A stretch of 5,713 bases of DNA from Streptomyces katrae (GTDB taxonomy: Bacteria > Actinomycetota > Actinomycetes > Streptomycetales > Streptomycetaceae), in the NCBI RefSeq assembly GCF_000966975.1, contig NZ_JZWV01000425.1, forward strand, positions 1-5,713, given 5' to 3'. Positions 1-5,053 of this stretch are shown in pieces (position 1 is the first letter of the stretch; each line of letters opens with the position of its first letter). Under the pieces are notes generated by a model. The model made no database searches, had not been told where the DNA came from, and worked only from the letters and a program-made list of their open reading frames with translations. A program made the position numbers and the translations under genes.

Positions 1-127
1 CCCGTACGGCGGCCACGGCCGCGGTCGCACCCCGCTGGGTGTCGAGGGCGACCAGCCGTGCGACGGCCCCCGCGGCCAGGGGGACCAGCTCGTCGGGGTC
101 GCCGGGCTCCGGCTCGGGCGCCGTCAT
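1..127 (-). CDS. Unrecognised protein, N-terminal 42 residues only (cut by the left window edge)
   Basis: An open minus-strand frame begins with ATG at 127-125 and is still open at base 1, giving 42 codons. It starts MTAPEPEPGDPDELVPL. An acidic, proline-rich tip (about residues 1-13) is followed by an alanine/leucine-rich stretch that could form a helix (about 14-42). The ATG overlaps the TGA of the upstream membrane-protein gene (ATGA, 127-124). No Shine-Dalgarno-like sequence precedes it (CTGCTGTC lies just upstream), so translation probably depends on ribosomes finishing the previous gene. The codon pattern (third positions nearly all G or C) and the exact overlap support a real gene. I recognise no family from this fragment. 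By position it is the third member of the peptidase/membrane-protein operon. Confidence 0.7.
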   Translation of the reverse strand, partial: MTAPEPEPGDPDELVPLAAGAVARLVALDTQRGATAAVAAVR

Positions 128-1341
128 GACAGCAGGCCCACGTCGACCGGACCGGGGCGGCCCTGACCGAGCCGGTTGAAGGAGGAGGCCACCTGGCTCA
201 GCCACTCCACCTCGTCGCGGAAGTCCTCGTACGGGGGCCGCGCGGGGATCTCGGAGGCGTCGGCGCGCTCGGCCCGCTCGGACCGTTCCTCGGCCGGCCG
301 GCTGAGGACGGCGCGCACCTGGAGGGCCTCGCCCAGCGGCGAGGTCGGGTCCTCGGGGAGGTCCAGGGAGCGGGCCACGCGGGAGAAGTCCTCCAGCGAG
401 AGCGAGGTGCGCAGGATCAGCTGGCCGTCGCGGATCTCGATGACGCGGCGGTAGAGGCGGTAGTGCGGGTCCCGGGGCGGCACGAGGTCGCGCAGCCAGG
501 ACCGCGGCGGGTCCAGGGCGATGTCGGGCGAGGCCTGGTACAGCGCCCACCACAGGGGCCGCAGCCGGCGCCAGGAGCGGTAGGAGCGGATCCAGCCGCG
601 GGCGCGGGTGATGCGGATGCCCCAGGAGGGGATGGTCCAGCCGGCGATCTGGAGGAGGGCTCCGACGCTGCCGGCGGTCCACTGGATGGGGTCGAGGGGG
701 CTGCCGTCGTAGTCCAGGCGGGTCCCGGCGATCTGGACGCCACGGGTGACGCAGTAGACGAGGATCAGGCTGGCGCCGACGGTGACGGTGCGCATGCCGA
801 CCTTGAGCCACTGGCGGTTGGCCATGGTGGTGAAGCGCAGCGACAGGCGTACGGTCTCGAACTGCCCGACCGCGCAGATCAGCAGGTAGAAGGACATGTA
901 CACGGCGTATCCGCCGTGCTGGATGCTGAGCAGGATCGTGGAGGTCGCCGTCTCCGAGTGGGCCACGGGGCCGACGTAGAAGGAGGAGACGACGAGCACG
1001 GCGAGCGCGCCGCCGAAGCCGAGGACGCGCCGGCGTGCCATCCGCCGGGCCTCGGCGGGCGGTGAGGACCAGTAGACGAGGACCACCTGCTGGGCGGCGG
1101 TGAGCACCACGACCGCGGCCTGGGTGATCAGCGAGGTGATGTTGGGCAGCCCGAAGAAGGCGGAGATGTGCAGCCGCAGCAGGTCCAGGTCGACCAGGAA
1201 GCTGATCCCGGAGCAGAGGAAGTACGTGCACAGCGCCCACAGGGCGACGTCGTGCCGTCTGCGCAGCAGGTCCGGAAGGCGGTAGGCGAAGGCCGCGAGG
1301 CCGACGAAGGCACAGACCCACGCGAGGATCGTGTAGATCAC
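124..1341 (-). CDS. Seven-helix membrane protein, MAB_1171c family putative transporter with C-terminal DUF6545-type domain
   Basis: This is a 405-residue integral membrane protein. Seven hydrophobic segments lie at about 2-21, 31-51, 66-90, 106-124, 136-160, 181-201 and 219-240. A soluble, basic then acidic tail (about 245-405) follows, containing RLRPLWWALYQASPDIAL and RLYRRVIEIRDGQLILR. Those tail motifs match my recollection of the DUF6545 domain of the MAB_1171c family. 'Transporter' is only a database label; no substrate is known and a sensory role is equally possible. An open frame extends upstream to 1434, but I chose GTG at 1341-1339 because the first helix begins there, the next residues upstream are a Gly/Arg-rich shadow of the peptidase gene, and this GTG overlaps the peptidase TGA (GTGA). 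AGGGG lies 5 nt upstream. The stop overlaps the next gene's ATG. Pairing with an ImmA-type peptidase is, as I recall, common in Streptomyces. Confidence 0.85.
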   Translation of the reverse strand: MIYTILAWVCAFVGLAAFAYRLPDLLRRRHDVALWALCTYFLCSGISFLVDLDLLRLHISAFFGLPNITSLITQAAVVVLTAAQQVVLVYWSSPPAEARRMARRRVLGFGGALAVLVVSSFYVGPVAHSETATSTILLSIQHGGYAVYMSFYLLICAVGQFETVRLSLRFTTMANRQWLKVGMRTVTVGASLILVYCVTRGVQIAGTRLDYDGSPLDPIQWTAGSVGALLQIAGWTIPSWGIRITRARGWIRSYRSWRRLRPLWWALYQASPDIALDPPRSWLRDLVPPRDPHYRLYRRVIEIRDGQLILRTSLSLEDFSRVARSLDLPEDPTSPLGEALQVRAVLSRPAEERSERAERADASEIPARPPYEDFRDEVEWLSQVASSFNRLGQGRPGPVDVGLLS

Positions 1342-1979
1342 GCCTGCCCCTGCTCGGGCCTGCCCAGGCCGCTCTCGATCCGGGCCACTATCTCCGCCGC
1401 CTCGTCCGGAACTCCCCAGGCCGGCTCGGTCCACCGCTTGTTGGCCCGGGCCAGGATGAGGGAGGCCATCGTCTCGGCCTCCTGCTCCTCGTCATCGCTG
1501 TAGCGGGAGCGCATCAGCACGCTCCGCACGGCCTCGGGGTCGACGTCGGAGAACGGCAGCCCCGCCCCCTCCGGCGCCCCCGCCCCGTCCGTCGCCGCCG
1601 TCCCGTCCGGCTCCCCCGTTCCGGGTTCGTCCCGGTCCAGTCGCAGGGACCCCTGGTGATCGAAGGCGATATGGGCGAGTTCGTGGGCGATGATGTGTTC
1701 CTTGTGCGACGCCGAAGCCGCCTTCTCGAAGGCGATGATGTCGAAGTCATCCGTTTTCAGCCATATCCCGAACAGGTGGCGTTCGGGAAATGCCGTGGGA
1801 ATCAAATGGATGGGACGGCCGCGCTGCGCGCTGAGATACGCGTGGAGTTCGTCGATGCCGCAGCCGTGCTCCATGCCCCATTCCGCGAGCAGCCCCTCGC
1901 AGGTCCGGCGTACCTTCTTCAGCCGGCGCCTGAGCCTGCGGTCCTCCGACGCCGGTAACGCGGAGCCAGGTAACTTCAT
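1338..1979 (-). CDS. ImmA/IrrE-family zinc metallopeptidase with two TTA codons
   Basis: This 213-residue soluble protein carries the gluzincin motif HELAH at 99-103, within HIIAHELAHIAFDH. EQEAETMASLIL at 165-176 most likely supplies the third zinc ligand (probably E167). ImmA/IrrE enzymes typically cleave a partner repressor, as ImmA does in ICEBs1 and IrrE/PprI does to DdrO in Deinococcus; the target here is unknown. No helix-turn-helix domain is visible. The N-terminal part (about 13-60) is basic and helical and resembles Streptomyces proteins labelled 'regulator component'. A Gly/Ala/Pro/Asp-rich insert (about 117-145) separates HELAH from the glutamate motif. The start is set by GGAGGA at 1992-1987, 7 nt before ATG. 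Leu3 and Leu8 are both encoded by TTA. The 5' half is less GC-rich than its neighbours (about 55% over 1721-1800). The gene overlaps the membrane-protein gene by 4 nt. It lies 133 bp after the aminotransferase, in a gap where I find no convincing promoter or terminator. Confidence 0.9.
   Translation of the reverse strand: MKLPGSALPASEDRRLRRRLKKVRRTCEGLLAEWGMEHGCGIDELHAYLSAQRGRPIHLIPTAFPERHLFGIWLKTDDFDIIAFEKAASASHKEHIIAHELAHIAFDHQGSLRLDRDEPGTGEPDGTAATDGAGAPEGAGLPFSDVDPEAVRSVLMRSRYSDDEEQEAETMASLILARANKRWTEPAWGVPDEAAEIVARIESGLGRPEQGQA
1956..1973 (-). promoter_or_regulatory. Two TTA (bldA-dependent) leucine codons at codons 3 and 8 of the peptidase gene
   Basis: The minus-strand reading from ATG 1979 is ATG AAG TTA CCT GGC TCC GCG TTA CCG, placing TTA at 1973-1971 and 1958-1956. 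In Streptomyces, TTA is read only by the tRNA encoded by bldA, whose active form accumulates late in growth. Genes with early TTA codons are often tied to development or secondary metabolism. The next in-frame ATG (codon 36) would remove the conserved basic N-terminal helix and has no good ribosome site, so both TTA codons very likely lie inside the coding region. The codons are seen directly; bldA control is inferred from the genus. Confidence 0.75.
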
Positions 1980-1986
1980 CCCTCAG

Positions 1987-1992
1987 TCCTCC
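1987..1992 (-). promoter_or_regulatory. Shine-Dalgarno sequence of the peptidase gene
   Basis: GGAGGA on the minus strand is followed by a 7-nt spacer (CTGAGGG) and ATG at 1979. It is the strongest ribosome-binding site in the left block and fixes the start of the operon's first gene upstream of both TTA codons. Confidence 0.75.
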
Positions 1993-2112
1993 GGCGAACC
2001 CAGCGGTCGACAACGCGGCCATGATGCCACACGGCCAACTGCCCACCATTCCCGTGGAGTTCTATCCGGCCATTCTCCAGGGACTTTCGACCCGCGGTAC
2101 TCCGACGCCCGT

Positions 2113-3309
2113 TCAGCGGCCGGCGAGCACGCCCGCGACTCCCCGCGCGAGGCAGGGGATCCGCCCGGACTCGATGCCCGCGATGTTGATCCGCCCGGCG
2201 GTGGTCCCGTAGATGGCGTACTGCCTGCGCAGCCGGAGCATCTCCTCGGGGGTGAGGGGCAGCATCGAGAACATCCCCCGCTGCCGCACGAGCGAAGCCG
2301 CCTGCGCGCCCCAGCCGAGCTCCGCCAGTTCTGCGGCGAGGCTCGTGCGGTTGGCCTCGATGCGGCCGCGCATGGCGTCGAGCTCGGCCCGCCAGAGCGC
2401 GCGCAGCCCCTCGTCCTCCAGGACGGCCGTGACGACGGCGGCCCCGTGCTCGGGCGGCATCGAGTACAGCGTCCGGGCCGCGTTCTGCAGGGCCGTCTCG
2501 GCGTGCCGCACGGCCCGCTCCGAGGCGCCCAGGACGATGGCGCAGCCGGTGCGGTCGCTGTACAGGCCGAAGTTCTTCGAGCAGCTCACGGCGATGAGCA
2601 TCTCCGGCACCCGCTCGGCGAGCAGCCGGGTGGCCCGCAGGTCGGCCTCCAGTCCGTCGCCGAGCCCGTGGTAGGCCAGGTCGACGAACGGCACCCAGCC
2701 GTCGCGGGCGGCCAGTGCGGCCAGCGCCTCCCAGTCCTCGGGCTCGGGGTCGACGCCGGTGGGGTTGTGGCAGCAGCCCTGGAGCAGCACCACGTCGTCG
2801 CGGCCCGCCGCCGCGAGGTCGCGCAGGACGCCCGCCGCGTCGAAGCGGCCCTCGGCGTCGCGCCAGCCGTAGGTGCGGACCTCCAGCCCGGCCGCCTCCA
2901 GGATGGGGCGGTGGTTGACGTACGCCGGGTCGCTGATCCACACGGTGGCGCCCGGGCGGGTGCGGCAGATCAGGTCCGCCAGCAGCCGCAGCGCGCCGGA
3001 GCCGGCGACGGTCTGGACGGCCGCGGCCCGGCCGGCCGGGCCCTGCGGGCCGGTGTCGCCCAGGACCAGGGTGAGCAGGGCCCGGTTGAAGGCGGCGTTC
3101 CCGGACAGGCCCCGGTATTCCTTGGACTCGGAGCGCTCCGCCAGCCGTATCTCGGCCTCGCGGACGGCGGCCATGACGGGGGTGCGGCCGGTGTGGTCGC
3201 GGTAGACGCCGAGCACCAGGTTCAGCCGCTCGGCCCGCTCGTCGGAGCCGAACTCGTACGTCAGGTCCCACAGCGGGTCGGTGGGCGGCGGGGGGAGGAG
3301 CTCAAGCAT
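2113..3309 (-). CDS. Class I aminotransferase, AspC/TyrB-like (aspartate/aromatic amino acid transaminase)
   Basis: A PLP-dependent enzyme of 398 residues (E. coli AspC has 396) that moves an amino group between an amino acid and a 2-oxo acid in the cytosol. Landmarks align with AspC throughout: NLVLGVYRD near 30; YRGLSGN with Tyr65; HNPTG with Asn182; VDLAYHG with Asp210 and Tyr213; SCSKNFGLYSDRTG with the PLP lysine at Lys245 and Arg253; AARTLYSMPPEHGA with Arg279; GRINIAG with Arg373. Arg279 and Arg373 correspond to the two substrate-carboxylate arginines, so dicarboxylic substrates should fit; aromatic ones are also possible, as in TyrB. The residue stacking on PLP is Tyr130 (DPAYVNHR) where AspC and TyrB have Trp. 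I chose ATG 3309 over the in-frame start at 3357 because it matches AspC length and avoids a Pro-rich extension. It overlaps the exporter stop by 8 nt (ATGCTTGA), implying coupled translation. Exact substrate is not readable from sequence. Confidence 0.92.
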   Translation of the reverse strand: MLELLPPPPTDPLWDLTYEFGSDERAERLNLVLGVYRDHTGRTPVMAAVREAEIRLAERSESKEYRGLSGNAAFNRALLTLVLGDTGPQGPAGRAAAVQTVAGSGALRLLADLICRTRPGATVWISDPAYVNHRPILEAAGLEVRTYGWRDAEGRFDAAGVLRDLAAAGRDDVVLLQGCCHNPTGVDPEPEDWEALAALAARDGWVPFVDLAYHGLGDGLEADLRATRLLAERVPEMLIAVSCSKNFGLYSDRTGCAIVLGASERAVRHAETALQNAARTLYSMPPEHGAAVVTAVLEDEGLRALWRAELDAMRGRIEANRTSLAAELAELGWGAQAASLVRQRGMFSMLPLTPEEMLRLRRQYAIYGTTAGRINIAGIESGRIPCLARGVAGVLAGR

Positions 3310-4336
3310 CTGCGGGGACCTCGGGACGGGGGCGGACGGAGGAAGGGGTACGGCCACGGGTACGGGTACGGGGCCCGGGGCGCCGGTTGGCGAGGACGAC
3401 GCCGGCGGTGATCAGGGGGACGCCGACGAGTACGGCGGCGGTCGGGGACTCCCCGAGCACGGGGATCGCGAGCAGGACCACGGCCACGGGGCTGAGGCTG
3501 CCGACGACGGAGCTGCGCTCGGCGCCCAGCCGGCGGATGGCGAAGGCGTACAGCAGTCCCGCGCACAGTCCGACGCCGAGCCCCTGCACCACGAGGAACA
3601 GGGCGATGTCGCCGCCCGCCGCGTGCGCCAGGCCCGTCGGGAGGACCCCGGTGAGGACCAGCAGCCCGATCACGGCGAAGGACGGCAGGCACAGCAGGCC
3701 GATCGAGCCGACGGGGTCGAGGTCCACGTCGCGCAGCCCCACCGTGTACAGGGCCCACAGGCCGCTGGCCACGAGCAGGGTGCCGGCCCCCTCCAGCACG
3801 GCCGCGTCGACCGGGACCACGTAGCGCCACACGAGGGCGGCGACCCCGGCCGCGATCAGTGCCAGCCCGGCCACCTGGGCGCCCCGGGGGAGGCCGCGGC
3901 CGCGGGCGGCCATCAGGGCGGAGACGAAGAGCGGGACCATCCCGGGGACGATCGAGCCGACGAAGGCCGCCGAGGTCAGGGACCCGCCGTGCATGGCCGC
4001 CAGGAAGAAGGGCACCCCGGCCCCGCAGACGATCTTCAGGGCGGCGCCGGGGCGGACCGCGGCGATCCGGCGCCTGCGCCGCCACAGGGCGTGGGCCAGG
4101 ACGAGGACGGGGACGCCGAAGCGCAGCAGGGCGGCGTCGGCGGGCAGCAGGGTCGAGGCGCTGAGGGCGCGGGCGCTGAGCGCGAAGGCGGCCCAGATCG
4201 CCACGGTCACGGCGAGGGCGAGCATGCCCTGGGCGTTCGGGGAGAGCCCGAACCGGCCGGTGTTTCCGGCCGGCGGGCCCGCCGGTTCGACAGGCGCGGA
4301 CGCGCCGGTGGTTTTGGTCGCGACCAAGGGATGCAC
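3302..4336 (-). CDS. EamA-family (drug/metabolite transporter superfamily) membrane exporter
   Basis: This 344-residue protein has ten predicted membrane helices in two repeats of five, at about 39-58, 66-85, 100-118, 122-143, 154-171, 178-198, 208-231, 243-265, 275-294 and 297-315. The second repeat ends with the hallmark GSLSPVAVVLLAIPVLGESPT. Family members such as RhtA and YdcZ-like exporters expel amino acids and related metabolites. The substrate here is inferred only from neighbours: the coupled aminotransferase (8-nt overlap) and the divergent Lrp-type regulator suggest an amino acid or its keto-acid. The start is uncertain. GTG 4336 gives a 37-residue Pro/Ala/Gly-rich leader and has only a weak ribosome site (AGG, 5 nt away). 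ATG 4225 gives 307 residues, the usual family length, but shows no ribosome site. The tail (about 319-344) is basic and repetitive (RTRTRGRT). Confidence 0.88.
   Translation of the reverse strand: MHPLVATKTTGASAPVEPAGPPAGNTGRFGLSPNAQGMLALAVTVAIWAAFALSARALSASTLLPADAALLRFGVPVLVLAHALWRRRRRIAAVRPGAALKIVCGAGVPFFLAAMHGGSLTSAAFVGSIVPGMVPLFVSALMAARGRGLPRGAQVAGLALIAAGVAALVWRYVVPVDAAVLEGAGTLLVASGLWALYTVGLRDVDLDPVGSIGLLCLPSFAVIGLLVLTGVLPTGLAHAAGGDIALFLVVQGLGVGLCAGLLYAFAIRRLGAERSSVVGSLSPVAVVLLAIPVLGESPTAAVLVGVPLITAGVVLANRRPGPRTRTRGRTPSSVRPRPEVPADA
4314..4327. repeat. Perfect 14-bp palindrome TTGGTCGCGACCAA at the exporter's 5' end
   Basis: TTGGTCG (4314-4320) is directly followed by its reverse complement CGACCAA (4321-4327). 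It covers codons 4-8 of the exporter if GTG 4336 is the start, or lies in the 5' leader if ATG 4225 is used. Its symmetry would suit a dimeric regulator, and the Lrp-type protein encoded next door is the obvious candidate. An RNA hairpin is less likely because a perfect palindrome leaves no loop without breaking pairs. The palindrome is seen; binding is inferred. Confidence 0.4.
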
Positions 4337-4351
4337 TCCAGCCTGTGAGAG

Positions 4352-4368
4352 CGGGCCGGTCCGGCCCG
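4352..4368. repeat. 17-bp inverted repeat (8-bp arms, 1-bp centre) in the divergent intergenic region
   Basis: CGGGCCGG (4352-4359), T (4360) and CCGGCCCG (4361-4368) form perfect arms. It lies 16 bp upstream of the exporter's GTG. It could be an operator over the exporter's transcription start or leader. G/C-only arms arise more easily by chance in DNA this GC-rich, so the call is cautious. Confidence 0.35.
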
Positions 4369-4378
4369 TTCACCGGCA

Positions 4379-4384
4379 ACGTTA
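4379..4384 (-). promoter_or_regulatory. Possible -10 element for the exporter-aminotransferase operon
   Basis: TAACGT on the minus strand fits the actinobacterial TANNNT pattern. It would start transcription near 4372, about 35 nt before GTG 4336, with the 4352-4368 inverted repeat inside the leader. No good -35 hexamer lies 16-18 nt upstream (ATCGGC at 17 nt), so the call is weak. A second option is TTGGCA (4453-4448) with TATGTC (4431-4426), 16 nt apart. Confidence 0.3.
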
Positions 4385-4406
4385 GGGCTTGGGCCGGGGC
4401 AGCCGA

Positions 4407-4435
4407 TTGCCAGTTCTGCCGCTCGGACATACGTT
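4407..4435 (+). promoter_or_regulatory. Candidate housekeeping promoter of the Lrp-type regulator
   Basis: TTGCCA (4407-4412; five of six to TTGACA) is separated by exactly 17 nt from TACGTT (4430-4435; fits TANNNT). This predicts a start near 4441-4443 and a leader of about 50 nt before ATG 4494. The predicted start falls inside the GGCAG/CTGCC inverted repeat at 4439-4451, which suggests autoregulation. Confidence 0.5.
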
Positions 4436-4438
4436 TGG

Positions 4439-4451
4439 GGCAGGATCTGCC
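4439..4451. repeat. Inverted repeat GGCAG-GAT-CTGCC, operator-like
   Basis: Five-base perfect arms (4439-4443 and 4447-4451) flank a 3-bp centre, with further TTGG...CCAA symmetry outside if two bases are looped out. A wider copy of the same arms, GGCAG (4398-4402) and CTGCC (4416-4420), sits 36 bp upstream, centre to centre. Lrp-family proteins often bind several spaced sites, and many repress their own gene. The site covers the predicted transcription start of the lrp-like gene. Confidence 0.4.
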
Positions 4452-4493
4452 AAGAAACGCCGAAGAGGGCGCCGAGGAACCCCGGGAGTGGCC

Positions 4494-4976
4494 ATGGACG
4501 CCGTCGACCTCCAGATCATCCGCGAGCTGCAGGCCGACGGGCGGCTCTCGAACCAGGACCTCGCCGACCGTGTGCGGCTCTCCCCCTCGCCCTGTCTGCG
4601 CCGGGTCCGCCGGCTGGAGGAGGCGGGCCTGATCCGCGGCTACACGGCGGTGGTGGACCAGGTGGCCTTCGGGCTGCCGATCACCGTCTTCGTGCGGATC
4701 CGGCTGGAGCGGCACACCAAGGAGGCGGTCGCCCTGTTCGAGCAGCACGTGGCGGTGATCGAGCACATCCAGGACTGCTACCTGATGGCGGGCAGCAGCG
4801 ACTACCTGCTGCGGGTGGTCATCGAGGACCTGGAGGCGTACGAGGCCCTGGTCCGCCACCGGATCCACGCCATCCCCGGGATCGCCTCGATCGAGTCGAG
4901 CTTCGCCTTCGGAAGCGTCAAGCAGTCGCGCACCTACCCCCGGCCCACCCCGGGGGCGGCCGCACGGCCCCTCTGA
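4494..4976 (+). CDS. Lrp/AsnC-family transcriptional regulator
   Basis: This 160-residue regulator has the standard two-part layout. The N-terminal winged helix-turn-helix (about 1-50) includes DLADRVRLSPSPCLRRVRRL, close to E. coli Lrp (LSPTPCLERVRRL). The C-terminal RAM effector domain (about 62-142) includes DCYLMAGSSDYLLRV (95-108), the ligand-loop region equivalent to Lrp VSGDFDYLL. The end, SSFAFGSVKQSRTYP, resembles BkdR/Lrp tails. Such proteins form dimers and octamers and sense amino acids, changing DNA binding. It is divergent from the exporter-aminotransferase pair, which it probably controls along with itself. The start is ATG 4494, with GGGAG at 4484-4488, 5 nt away. GTG 4488 is a two-codon-longer alternative. 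The frame also opens back to 4389, but those residues are basic, unlike the family, and lie over the promoter. The effector is not readable from sequence. Confidence 0.93.
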   Translation: MDAVDLQIIRELQADGRLSNQDLADRVRLSPSPCLRRVRRLEEAGLIRGYTAVVDQVAFGLPITVFVRIRLERHTKEAVALFEQHVAVIEHIQDCYLMAGSSDYLLRVVIEDLEAYEALVRHRIHAIPGIASIESSFAFGSVKQSRTYPRPTPGAAARPL

Positions 4977-4977
4977 G

Positions 4978-4998
4978 GGCCGCCGGGGCCGGGCGGCC
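4978..4998. terminator. Hairpin between convergent lrp-like and lysR-like genes, possible bidirectional terminator
   Basis: GGCCGCC (4978-4984), a 7-nt loop and GGCGGCC (4992-4998) form a perfect 7-bp G/C stem starting 1 nt after the lrp-like stop codon. No T-run follows on either strand, which is common for Streptomyces terminators. An overlapping alternative stem (GGCCC...GGGCC around 4966-4980) includes the stop codon. The rest of the 77-bp gap shows only short G/C-rich repeats. Confidence 0.45.
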
Positions 4999-5053
4999 GC
5001 TGAGGCTGGTGCCCGCGAGGGCCGGGCGCCCGCCGGGTGGGGTGCCCGAGAAG

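Noticed and set aside
1342..1434. N-terminal extension of the membrane protein upstream of GTG 1341
   Set aside because: The extra 31 residues are a Gly/Arg-rich shadow of the peptidase 3' end, and GTG 1341 gives a 4-nt coupled overlap and an N-terminal membrane helix.
1980..2112. Promoter for the peptidase operon in the gap after the aminotransferase
   Set aside because: TAGAAC (around 2064-2059, minus strand) is the only vaguely -10-like hexamer and has no -35 at a suitable distance, so I cannot support a promoter; read-through from the aminotransferase operon is also possible.
3310..3357. Longer aminotransferase start at 3357
   Set aside because: It adds a Pro-rich 16-residue tip absent from AspC-like enzymes; ATG 3309 gives the family length and an 8-nt overlap with the exporter.
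3346..3373. Short GGGTAC-type tandem repeats
   Set aside because: They encode the Arg/Thr/Pro-rich tail of the exporter and are too short and impure to call a repeat array; at most a slippage-prone tail.
1690..3411. Long plus-strand frame of 573 codons opposite the aminotransferase and peptidase
   Set aside because: No recognisable domain, biased Gly/Ala/Arg/Gln composition, and it is fully antisense to genes with clear catalytic motifs.
3261..4868. Long minus-strand frame of 535 codons across the exporter and antisense to the lrp-like gene
   Set aside because: Its translation is Arg/Pro/Gly-rich low complexity and overlaps two well-recognised genes in other frames; high-GC DNA routinely creates such open frames.
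5008..5050. Direct repeats GGTGCCCGCGAG and GGTGCCCGAG, and palindrome CGGGCGCCCG, near the lysR-like stop
   Set aside because: Short G/C-rich words of this kind are expected by chance here; no clear termination or binding role can be argued.
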